DNA of 6,301 bases from Domibacillus sp. (GCA_031177795.1 JAPSKG010000139.1:1-6301); one strand, 5' to 3'. Shown: positions 1-5,455, counted from the first letter of the stretch. Made by a program: numbers and translations. The notes: generated from the sequence alone by a model not told the origin.

Positions 1-27
1 TTTCATTTCGGCGAATACAGGCTTCAA

Positions 28-67
28 AAAAAGCTTCCCAAATAAGGGGGAAGCTTTTTAACTGTTT
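28..67. terminator. Rho-independent terminator, probably bidirectional
   Basis: A perfect 12-bp inverted repeat (28-39 with 48-59, arms built on AAGCTTCCC) encloses an 8-base loop. On the + strand it runs into five T, then a second T run at 65-71. On the - strand the stem is followed by seven T (complement of 26-32), so it could stop transcription in either direction. It most likely ends a gene lying left of the window. The first 25 bases are too short to assign to any gene. Confidence 0.8.
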
Positions 68-290
68 TTTTGGGTAAGGAAAACATTCTGGCATGGTTTT
101 TGCATAATAACTTTTGAAGGAAAAGAAAAAGAAAGAAAGGAAAAAGAAAAACAAAAAAAAAGGGCGGAAAATCCTTTTTTGCTCCTTTTTTCTTTACAAT
201 CGCTAAAAAAGCATGTAACCAGCGTGTTCAAAATGAGACAAAATGAGACAGTTGCTTGAAAAAAGAAACAAGAAAGAAAAAGTGAACAAG
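60..290. other. Gene-free AT-rich upstream region with polypurine tract
   Basis: I see no credible gene here; the open frame on the - strand is low-complexity Phe/Ser/Leu-rich sequence produced by A/G runs and has no supporting ribosome site. The notable content is a purine-only run at 116-151 that continues to 171 with only two C interruptions, followed by T-rich sequence at 172-195, and then the tandem repeat annotated separately at 230-249. A/T-tract DNA of this kind is often curved, but that is inference. Confidence 0.6.
230..249. repeat. Tandem 10-bp repeat AAAATGAGAC x2, candidate regulator site
   Basis: The decamer AAAATGAGAC occurs twice back to back with no mismatch, so two TGAGACA boxes lie exactly 10 bp apart, about one helical turn. 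The repeat sits about 40 bp upstream of the -35 box of the aldehyde dehydrogenase promoter, roughly -77 to -96 from the predicted start. That placement fits an activator or upstream regulator binding as a direct-repeat dimer. The regulator is not identifiable from this window. No GG-N10-GC sigma-54 promoter was found nearby. Confidence 0.5.
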
Positions 291-319
291 TTGACATGAA
301 ACGGCTGCAGTTGTATTTT
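291..319 (+). promoter_or_regulatory. Sigma-A promoter of the aldehyde dehydrogenase operon
   Basis: A perfect -35 hexamer TTGACA (291-296) is followed after 17 bp by TATTTT (314-319), which matches four of six -10 positions. Transcription would begin near 326, giving a leader of about 46 bases before the start codon at 372. The cre-like site overlaps the predicted start point. Confidence 0.65.
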
Positions 320-323
320 GGAA

Positions 324-338
324 ATGTAAGCGTTTTAT
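324..338 (+). promoter_or_regulatory. cre-like CcpA operator
   Basis: ATGTAAGCGTTTTAT matches the Bacillus catabolite response element WTGNAANCGNWNNCW at every defined position except the C near the 3' end. It covers the predicted transcription start (about -2 to +13). Known cre sites in this position repress when CcpA/HPr-Ser-P is bound. Repression of an aldehyde-catabolic operon by preferred sugars makes physiological sense, but regulation is inferred from the site alone. Confidence 0.6.
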
Positions 339-356
339 ATGTGATTCCGAATAATG

Positions 357-363
357 AAAGGGG
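357..363 (+). promoter_or_regulatory. Ribosome binding site that decides the aldehyde dehydrogenase start
   Basis: AAAGGGG lies eight bases before the ATG at 372. An in-frame ATG at 354 lies upstream of this site and has no Shine-Dalgarno sequence of its own at normal spacing, so it is rejected as the start. Confidence 0.7.
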
Positions 364-371
364 AATGGTAT

Positions 372-1889
372 ATGATTTACGCAAATCCAGGTCATGAAAG
401 CTCAAAAGTAACTTTTAAAAAAAGGTACGACAATTACATTAACGGCGAATGGACTGCGCCGCTTAGCGGCCAGTATTTTGAAAACGTTACGCCGGTAACA
501 GGCGAAGTATTTTGTGAAGTAGCTCGTTCACAAGCTGAAGACATTGAACTTGCACTTGATGCTGCTCATGCAGCAAAAGATGCCTGGGGGAAAACGTCTG
601 CTGCCGAGCGTGCAAATATTTTAAATAAAATAGCTGATCGGCTTGAACAAAATTTAGAAATGCTCGCTGTGGCTGAAACATGGGATAACGGAAAAGCAGT
701 GCGTGAAACGCTAAATGCAGATTTGCCGCTTGCTATTGACCATTTCCGTTATTTTGCGGGTGCAATTCGAGCACAGGAAGGATCTTTATCTCAGCTTGAT
801 GATGACACAGTCGCTTATCATTTTCATGAGCCTCTCGGCGTAGTTGGCCAAATTATTCCATGGAATTTCCCAATTCTTATGGGCGTGTGGAAGCTTGCTC
901 CGGCTCTTGCCGCCGGCAACTGTGTGGTACTAAAGCCGGCTGAACAAACCCCTGCGTCTATTATGGTGTTAATGGAATTAATTGAAGATTTACTTCCGCC
1001 CGGTGTGGTTAATATTGTAAATGGATTTGGTTTAGAAGCAGGAAAGCCGCTTGCTTCAAATAACCGCATAGCAAAAATTGCGTTTACTGGAGAAACAACA
1101 ACCGGACGTTTGATTATGCAATACGCCTCACAAAACTTGATTCCCGTCACACTGGAGCTTGGCGGCAAATCCCCTAACATCTTTTTTGAAGACGTTATGG
1201 AAAAAGACGATGCTTTTTTAAATAAAGCAATCGAAGGATTTGTGATGTTTGCGCTGAACCAGGGCGAGGTTTGTACATGCCCATCACGCGCCTTAATTCA
1301 TGAAAGCATTTACGACCGTTTTATGGAACGTGCTATTGAACGTGTGAATGCGATTAAATTTGGCAATCCGCTTGATACTGATACGATGATAGGCGCACAG
1401 GCGTCAAATGAACAAATGGAAAAAATTATGTCTTATATAGATATCGGCAAACAAGAAGGGGCAGAGTGTTTAATAGGCGGAGGCAGAAACATAATAGAAG
1501 GCTTTGAAAACGGCTATTACATAAAGCCGACCGTATTTAAAGGGCATAATAAAATGCGGATTTTCCAAGAAGAAATTTTTGGGCCGGTTGTTTCGGTTAC
1601 AACTTTTAAAGATGAAGCAGAAGCGCTTGAAATTGCCAACGATACATTATACGGGCTTGGCGCCGGAGTTTGGTCGCGTCATGTGCAGCGCACATACCGG
1701 TTCGGGCGCAATATTCAGGCAGGCCGTGTTTGGACAAACTGCTATCACCAATATCCAGCCCATGCCGCATTCGGAGGCTATAAAATGTCAGGGGTAGGCC
1801 GGGAAAATCATTTAATGATGCTTAACCATTATCAGCAAACGAAAAACCTGCTTGTCAGCTATTCAGAAGAAGCGCTTGGTTTCTTTTGA
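372..1889 (+). CDS. aldB: NAD(P)-dependent aldehyde dehydrogenase, AldB/ExaC type
   Basis: The product is a 505-residue cytosolic aldehyde dehydrogenase that oxidises acetaldehyde or related short aldehydes to the acid with NAD(P). The full superfamily signature is visible: IPWNFP with the oxyanion Asn at 165, LELGGKSP with the general-base Glu262, NQGEVC with catalytic Cys301, and EEIFGPV and the PAHAAFGGYKMSG region toward the C-terminus. Length and collinear sequence agree with E. coli AldB and Pseudomonas ExaC. The N-terminus MIYANPG is typical of the family and supports the ATG at 372 over the one at 354. The sequence around Cys301 reads CTCP, so a second Cys lies at 303, as in AldB. It is the first gene of an operon with a DUF779 gene 21 bases downstream. 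Control is probably by the TTGACA promoter, the cre-like site and perhaps the tandem repeat upstream. Family assignment is very secure; substrate and cofactor preference are inferred from relatives. Confidence 0.95.
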   Translation: MIYANPGHESSKVTFKKRYDNYINGEWTAPLSGQYFENVTPVTGEVFCEVARSQAEDIELALDAAHAAKDAWGKTSAAERANILNKIADRLEQNLEMLAVAETWDNGKAVRETLNADLPLAIDHFRYFAGAIRAQEGSLSQLDDDTVAYHFHEPLGVVGQIIPWNFPILMGVWKLAPALAAGNCVVLKPAEQTPASIMVLMELIEDLLPPGVVNIVNGFGLEAGKPLASNNRIAKIAFTGETTTGRLIMQYASQNLIPVTLELGGKSPNIFFEDVMEKDDAFLNKAIEGFVMFALNQGEVCTCPSRALIHESIYDRFMERAIERVNAIKFGNPLDTDTMIGAQASNEQMEKIMSYIDIGKQEGAECLIGGGRNIIEGFENGYYIKPTVFKGHNKMRIFQEEIFGPVVSVTTFKDEAEALEIANDTLYGLGAGVWSRHVQRTYRFGRNIQAGRVWTNCYHQYPAHAAFGGYKMSGVGRENHLMMLNHYQQTKNLLVSYSEEALGFF

Positions 1890-1910
1890 TTAAGGGAGAT
1901 GTGAAGCAGC

Positions 1911-2267
1911 ATGACAGAACGTGTAACAGCGACCCCAGCAGCACTGGAATTAATTGAGAAATTAAAGGGCAAGCATGGACCGCTTATGTTTCATCAATCA
2001 GGCGGATGCTGTGATGGCAGTTCACCAATGTGCTATCCGGAAGGCGAGTTTCTAACCGGAAATTCGGACAAGCTGCTTGGGGAAATCGGCGGAGCCAAGT
2101 TTTACATTAGCACAGCGCAATATGAGTACTGGAAACACACACAGCTTATTATTGATGTTGTAGATGGAAGAGGAGGGATGTTTTCGCTGGAAGGGCCAGA
2201 AGGAAAACGGTTTTTAACAAGGTCCCGCGTATTTTCAGAAAAAGAGCAGAAAGAACTTAATTCCTGA
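1911..2267 (+). CDS. DUF779 family protein, partner of aldehyde dehydrogenase
   Basis: This is a complete 118-residue soluble protein of the DUF779 family, with no signal peptide or membrane segment. Its hallmark is HQSGGCCDGSSPMC at residues 28-41, which carries His28, the Cys33-Cys34 pair and Cys41. These are plausible metal-binding or redox residues, but no function is proven from sequence. A second family-like stretch, ISTAQYEYW, lies near the middle. The ATG is preceded by AAGGGAG at a somewhat long 12-base spacing. It starts 21 bases after the aldehyde dehydrogenase stop and is followed at once by a terminator, so the two form a closed operon. DUF779 genes are known as frequent neighbours of ExaC/AldB-type dehydrogenases. 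A role in maturation, protection or electron transfer for that enzyme is inference. Confidence 0.9.
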   Translation: MTERVTATPAALELIEKLKGKHGPLMFHQSGGCCDGSSPMCYPEGEFLTGNSDKLLGEIGGAKFYISTAQYEYWKHTQLIIDVVDGRGGMFSLEGPEGKRFLTRSRVFSEKEQKELNS

Positions 2268-2300
2268 AAAAGCACCCGTTATGGGTGTTTTTTCTTTTTT
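2267..2300 (+). terminator. Rho-independent terminator of the aldehyde dehydrogenase operon
   Basis: AAAAAGCACCC (2267-2277) pairs with GGGTGTTTTTT (2283-2293) with one G-T wobble and a five-base loop GTTAT. It is followed by a T-rich tail to 2300. The stem starts at the last base of the DUF779 stop codon. Confidence 0.85.
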
Positions 2301-2365
2301 GTAAATGAAAATAACAAAGAAAATCGGCAGCAATGTAAATAAAGCTTAAAACTGGAGTGATTTTT

Positions 2366-2413
2366 ATGAAAGAAATACGTTTGTTTTATCGATGCGGTGG
2401 AAAAACAAATTAG
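2366..2413 (+). CDS. Possible 15-codon leader ORF
   Basis: ATG at 2366 opens a 15-residue frame (MKEIRLFYRCGGKTN) ending in TAG. It is preceded by GGAGTGA (2354-2360) five bases upstream, a convincing ribosome site. The peptide resembles nothing I recognise. It may be a translated leader for the downstream 126-aa gene, the remnant of a decayed gene, or chance. Codon evidence is too short to judge. Confidence 0.35.
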   Translation: MKEIRLFYRCGGKTN

Positions 2414-2416
2414 ATT

Positions 2417-2456
2417 AAGGAGCAAATAAAATGTTTGCTTAAAAGGAGGACCTTAG
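2417..2456 (+). promoter_or_regulatory. Mini-ORF MFA-stop overlapping the ribosome site of the TTG-start gene
   Basis: AAGGAG (2417-2422) precedes ATG at 2431, which opens a 3-codon frame ending in TAA at 2440-2442. That stop touches a second, near-perfect Shine-Dalgarno AAAGGAGG (2442-2449) located seven bases before the TTG start at 2457. An in-frame TAG (2454-2456) sits directly before the TTG and rules out any longer start for the 126-aa gene. The stop/Shine-Dalgarno contact would allow translational coupling, which is inference. Confidence 0.45.
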
Positions 2457-2837
2457 TTGTTTCCACTAATTCAACCGTATATAAAAAATAAAGTAAATTT
2501 ATTTCAAGAACAAAGCCGGAGTCAATATGATTATGATCTGGACATTGAGCAAAAAGAAAATGAAATTGTTTTAAATAAGGTAGGGCACGTGTTTACGAAT
2601 GAAACGTCCAGAGTCAGGCTTGCTACAATATCATATTCAAATGGACGTTACATCTTTGATACAGTGCTGGATGATGCAGAAGAAGAATTGCTTGAGTCTC
2701 TTCGGAAAGCAGGAATTTTCGAAAAGCATAGAGCATTTGACCTTAGCAAATTTACGATTGAGTTTGAAAGCGAACAGGAATTGATCGATTTTATGGATAA
2801 ACATATTTGGCCATATTCTCTTGGAGAGCTGTACTGA
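2457..2837 (+). CDS. Hypothetical 126-residue protein, TTG start
   Basis: I do not recognise this protein. It has 126 residues, is strongly acidic through its middle and C-terminal half, and has no signal peptide, membrane segment or cysteine. The N-terminus is more basic and aromatic (FPLIQPYIKNK). A central stretch with alternating hydrophobics (residues about 35-65) looks like beta-strands. It is followed by a probable helix, DDAEEELLESLRKAGI, and by an EFESEQELIDFMDKH helix near the end, suggesting a small alpha/beta fold. The TTG start is well supported: an in-frame stop lies directly upstream, the ribosome site AAAGGAGG is ideally spaced, and no in-frame ATG occurs until near the C-terminus. 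It lies between two terminators and so appears to be a single-gene unit. I could not see a clear promoter in 2300-2366. Coding status is likely; function is unknown. Confidence 0.75.
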   Translation: MFPLIQPYIKNKVNLFQEQSRSQYDYDLDIEQKENEIVLNKVGHVFTNETSRVRLATISYSNGRYIFDTVLDDAEEELLESLRKAGIFEKHRAFDLSKFTIEFESEQELIDFMDKHIWPYSLGELY

Positions 2838-2875
2838 TTTTTAAAAAAACTGAATAACATTTCCATAGTGAACGG

Positions 2876-2913
2876 CACTCCTTTTTCATACAGGTGAAAA
2901 GGAGTGTTTCTTT
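2876..2913 (+). terminator. Rho-independent terminator after the 126-aa gene
   Basis: CACTCCTTTT (2876-2885) pairs perfectly with AAAAGGAGTG (2897-2906) around an 11-base loop that could tighten further by TCA/TGA pairing. TTTCTTT follows. It lies about 40 bases after the preceding stop codon and ahead of the next promoter. Confidence 0.75.
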
Positions 2914-2967
2914 GAAAAAAAGTTTGGTGGTAAACAAAATAATCGTTTAATAAACAATCCGGGTGTT

Positions 2968-2995
2968 TTTACTGCAGCTCTGTGTTTCGTATAAT
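2968..2995 (+). promoter_or_regulatory. Sigma-A promoter of the NRDE-family gene
   Basis: A consensus -10 TATAAT (2990-2995) is paired with TTTACT (2968-2973), which matches four of six -35 positions at a 16-bp spacing; TTTTAC one base earlier gives 17 bp. The start would fall near 3002, giving a leader of about 20 bases. An 11-bp hyphenated palindrome GTTTA-A-TAAAC (2945-2955) sits just upstream of the -35 box and could be an operator, with weak support. Confidence 0.6.
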
Positions 2996-3021
2996 GAAGA
3001 AAAAAGAAAGCAGGAATAGTC

Positions 3022-3771
3022 ATGTGTTTAATCGCCATAGCTTTTCAAGTTTTGCCAGACGCGCCGCTTGTTGTTGCGGCTAACCGCGATGAATTTTACC
3101 GCCGCCCTACCGAACCGTCTCACTGGTGGGAAAAAAAGACCATACTGGCGGGACGGGATTTGGAAAAAGGCGGAACATGGATGGGAGTTTCAAAAAACGG
3201 GCGGTTTTGCGCTTTAACAAACTACAGAGATCCTTCTGAAACGTTAAAAAGCAAAGAATCACGAGGACATATTGTTCAGTCTTTTTTAAACAGCGGGCAA
3301 ACAGCTGAAATGTTTTTAACAAAACTAGAGACGGAAAAACATCGCTATCCGGGCTTTAATATTATAGCGGGAACCAAAAATGAATTGTTTGTTTATGAAA
3401 GCCGTTCTGGAAAAAAACCTTTTAAGCTTTTTCCAGGCATTCACAGTGTAAGCAACGCGTTTTTTAACACGCCGTGGCCAAAAACAAATAAAGCAAAAGA
3501 AAAAATGGCAAGCTGTTTAACCAGCAAAGAAAAGCTCTTTGCCATGCTTGGTGACAAAGAAGAAGCTCCTGTTGACCAATTGCCGGCTACTGGCGTTCCA
3601 TTTGAATGGGAAAAGTTATTGTCTCCCATTTTTATCGAAAGTCCGGAATATGGAACGCGAACTTCAACGGTAATGGTAATGAAAGCAGATCAAACAGTGG
3701 AATGGACAGAACGAACTTTTCGATCAGGTATTTTTGTTCAAGAGCGAAACTTTTCCTTTGTTTCAAACTAA
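3022..3771 (+). CDS. NRDE (TANGO2/DUF833) family protein
   Basis: This 249-residue protein carries the family signatures in order: MCLIA at the start with Cys2, AANRDEFYRRP (Asn21-Arg22-Asp23-Glu24, the motif that names the family), AGRD then GGTWMG (residues 43-55), LTNYRDP (65-71), SNAFFNTPWPK (144-154) and YGTRTSTVM (210-218). Length is normal, and there is no signal peptide, so it is probably cytosolic. The ATG is chosen because Cys2 is conserved and AGGA lies seven bases upstream. The family's biochemical role in bacteria is unsettled; the eukaryotic relative TANGO2 has been linked to lipid and heme handling. Cys2 followed by an N-R-D motif recalls the N-terminal nucleophile amidases of the penicillin V acylase/bile salt hydrolase group; that is my inference. 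It has its own promoter, and no terminator separates it from the beta-helix gene 40 bases downstream, so read-through is possible. Confidence 0.92.
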   Translation: MCLIAIAFQVLPDAPLVVAANRDEFYRRPTEPSHWWEKKTILAGRDLEKGGTWMGVSKNGRFCALTNYRDPSETLKSKESRGHIVQSFLNSGQTAEMFLTKLETEKHRYPGFNIIAGTKNELFVYESRSGKKPFKLFPGIHSVSNAFFNTPWPKTNKAKEKMASCLTSKEKLFAMLGDKEEAPVDQLPATGVPFEWEKLLSPIFIESPEYGTRTSTVMVMKADQTVEWTERTFRSGIFVQERNFSFVSN

Positions 3772-3811
3772 ATACATTATGTGCAAAATTCAAAAAGAAA
3801 GGAAGAAAAAA

Positions 3812-5302
3812 ATGTACCTGGCAAACAACCATAATCCGCTTAAAAACAAAGAGTTAATTGATTCTTATTTTTCAAGCGAAAAATCATTAAAAAAAACAGT
3901 AGAAGAAACGGACCAGCTTTTTTTTTCGTTAGTGTCCAATTGGGCGCCGGCTGTTAATAAAACTACGTTTCTCGACAAAATAAAATCACTTTGGACCAAA
4001 AAAAAAGAGAAAGTGGTATTCCACCACACATTAGCCGATGAAACAGATGTGTACCCGGACTGGAAACCTATTTTGGACCGTGAGTGGAACCAGCTAAAAA
4101 AAACCGCAGCCGAAAAAATAGCCCTTAAACCAGGAGAAAATATTCGTTCGGCTTTGGCCGGAGGAGGAAAACATATTTTTCTTGAGGAAGGAACCTATAT
4201 AATTGATGAACTGCGCGTTCCTTCCAACACAATAATTAGCGGAGCAGGTCCAGGCAAAACGATTTTGAAGCTGCGCCCCAATGCACCAAAACGAAGCTTT
4301 GTTATTACAAATGATAACCATGTAAAAGGAAACCACCACATACTAATAGAAGGAATTACGATGGACTGGTCAATTGAACGGCTGGACCCAGAAGAAAAAT
4401 CATCAAGTGGAAACAACCGCTCCAGCTGTTTAACGTTTGCTAATGTTCAATATGGCTGGGTAAAAAACTGTGAGGCTTTAAACCCGGGTCTTCACTGTTT
4501 TGATGTTTCCTCAACCGTATACGATTACTCCGGGGATGGACACAGGGCACGCGGCGGCAGCCGGTTTGTGTGGATTGACAACTGTACAGGTTCGGGATTC
4601 GGGGATGATGGCGTAACAACCCATCATAGCGATTACATTTTAATCACGAATTGTTTTATGCATGATCCATCCGGACGCAGCCATAAAAAAGGCTTTGCCA
4701 ATTCGAATGGCTTTGAAGCTGATGATGGTTCGCGGTATGTCTGGTTGATTAACAACGCTTCTACACGCTGTTTCGGCGGAGTGGAAGTTAAAGCGCACGC
4801 TACAAGTTCTGCCGCGTCAAACGTCCATATTATTGGCCATTTGTCAGTCAACGACAACCGTTCGTACAATTTCCGGCACATTGGCCATCACGCAGAAACA
4901 GACCCGCAGTCAAAGACAGCTTTGTTTTTAACCGCCACTCGAATTATTTCAGTCCACCCTGTTTTCACAGAATTATATGCAGGCTCCAAGCCGCGCGCTT
5001 TAACCATTTCGGCATACCAGTATGTTGTGATCAATGGATTAAGGGCTATCGGTGATCCTGACTATAATTACAAAGGGCTGCCAATTGCCGGCATTCAATA
5101 CAAAGCGAAACACATCCATATTCAAGATGTGAAAATGGATCATTTTCCAACAGCAGGAACGGCATTAAAGGTTTTTGGCGGTGCAAACAAAGCAGACCAT
5201 ATAACCATTCAAAATGTTCGGTTTACAAACTGTGGAAAAACACCTCTTTTTATTGCATCAGATGTAAAAGCCTTTTCTTTAAAAAATGTTACTATGGCTT
5301 GA
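3812..5302 (+). CDS. Right-handed parallel beta-helix protein, phage-appendage/pectin-lyase-fold like
   Basis: The product has 496 residues. Residues 1-105 are polar and mostly helical, rich in Lys/Glu (for example DSYFSSEKSLKKTVEETDQL), with no secretion signal or membrane segment. From about 106 a right-handed beta-helix begins (GENIRSALAGGGKHIFLEEGTY, a typical entry strand pattern) and runs to the C-terminus with repeated N-C/N-V-x-F/I turns such as WIDNCTGSGF, LITNCFMHD, IQNVRFTNC. Candidate site residues are GDDGVTTHH (264-272), NSNGFEADDG (297-306), VEVKAHA (324-330) and NFRHIGHH (353-360). From memory these motifs resemble Bacillus phage pre-neck appendage and prophage YobO-like helices rather than secreted pectate lyases; this needs a search. 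Start at 3812 is chosen because AAAGGAAG (3798-3805) lies six bases upstream; a longer frame from 3734 overlaps the NRDE gene and has no ribosome site. Polysaccharide binding or cleavage is likely for the fold, but substrate and location are unknown. Confidence 0.85.
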   Translation: MYLANNHNPLKNKELIDSYFSSEKSLKKTVEETDQLFFSLVSNWAPAVNKTTFLDKIKSLWTKKKEKVVFHHTLADETDVYPDWKPILDREWNQLKKTAAEKIALKPGENIRSALAGGGKHIFLEEGTYIIDELRVPSNTIISGAGPGKTILKLRPNAPKRSFVITNDNHVKGNHHILIEGITMDWSIERLDPEEKSSSGNNRSSCLTFANVQYGWVKNCEALNPGLHCFDVSSTVYDYSGDGHRARGGSRFVWIDNCTGSGFGDDGVTTHHSDYILITNCFMHDPSGRSHKKGFANSNGFEADDGSRYVWLINNASTRCFGGVEVKAHATSSAASNVHIIGHLSVNDNRSYNFRHIGHHAETDPQSKTALFLTATRIISVHPVFTELYAGSKPRALTISAYQYVVINGLRAIGDPDYNYKGLPIAGIQYKAKHIHIQDVKMDHFPTAGTALKVFGGANKADHITIQNVRFTNCGKTPLFIASDVKAFSLKNVTMA

Positions 5303-5320
5303 AACAGGTGTTTTTTTTCT
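5236..5320 (+). terminator. Weak or long-range terminator after the beta-helix gene
   Basis: Eight T (5311-5318) follow directly after the stop codon region. The local stem AAAC/GTTT is only four bp. A better 10-bp match exists between AAAAACACCT (5236-5245, inside the coding end) and AGGTGTTTTT (5306-5315), with AAGCC (5268-5272) and GGCTT (5296-5300) able to pair inside the 60-base loop. Termination here is plausible because hom has its own promoter downstream. Confidence 0.35.
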
Positions 5321-5368
5321 CTATTATTAAGAAAAGACAGATATTTTCTATTTTACAAAAATATTAGG

Positions 5369-5397
5369 TTGTATTATAGGGAAAAGACCGATATAAT
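5369..5397 (+). promoter_or_regulatory. Sigma-A promoter of hom
   Basis: TTGTAT (5369-5374) and a perfect TATAAT (5392-5397) are separated by 17 bp, placing the transcript start near 5404 and giving a leader of about 52 bases. The leader is too short for a T-box. AT-rich DNA with a 7-bp inverted repeat ATATTTT/AAAATAT (5341-5347 with 5358-5364) precedes the -35 box and could serve as an UP-like element or operator. Confidence 0.7.
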
Positions 5398-5401
5398 GTC
5401 T

Positions 5402-5440
5402 ACTATGTAAAAACAAATGTACATCAGAAAAATACATAGT
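5402..5440 (+). repeat. 8-bp inverted repeat in the hom leader next to the ribosome site
   Basis: ACTATGTA (5402-5409) and TACATAGT (5433-5440) are perfect inverted copies with a 23-base spacer. The spacer contains the self-complementary ATGTACAT (5417-5424), which shares ATGTA/TACAT with both arms and permits alternative pairings. The repeat begins at the predicted transcript start and ends one base before the Shine-Dalgarno TGAGGTGA overlaps (5441-5448). It could act as an RNA hairpin, a 5' stabiliser, or a DNA operator. Confidence 0.55.
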
Positions 5441-5455
5441 TGAGGTGACGTTTTG

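Noticed and set aside
310..335. Sigma-54 (-24/-12) promoter before the aldehyde dehydrogenase
   Set aside because: The only GG...GC pair here is spaced by 8 rather than 10 bases, and a good sigma-A promoter explains the region.
354..371. Upstream in-frame ATG for the aldehyde dehydrogenase
   Set aside because: It has no ribosome site at proper spacing, and its first codons contain the AAAGGGG that serves the ATG at 372; family N-termini match MIYANPG.
58..405. 115-residue open frame on the - strand
   Set aside because: It is a low-complexity Phe/Ser/Leu frame made by reading A/G-rich control DNA backwards, overlaps the aldehyde dehydrogenase start, and crosses a convincing promoter and cre site.
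476..490. Second cre-like sequence (TGAAAACGTTAC) inside the aldehyde dehydrogenase gene
   Set aside because: It has several mismatches at the 3' half and lies about 150 bp into the coded transcript; it is weaker than the site at 324-338 and could be chance.
3734..3811. 26-codon longer start for the beta-helix protein
   Set aside because: It would overlap the end of the NRDE gene, lacks a ribosome site, and the added residues are unlike the family; the ATG at 3812 has AAAGGAAG at ideal spacing.
5339..5355. CodY box upstream of hom
   Set aside because: Only the first half (ATTTTC-like) matches; the second half lacks the GAAAATT part of the consensus.
5398..5455. T-box or other known riboswitch in the hom leader
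   Set aside because: The leader from the predicted start is only about 52 bases, far shorter than a T-box, and no T-box consensus sequence is present.
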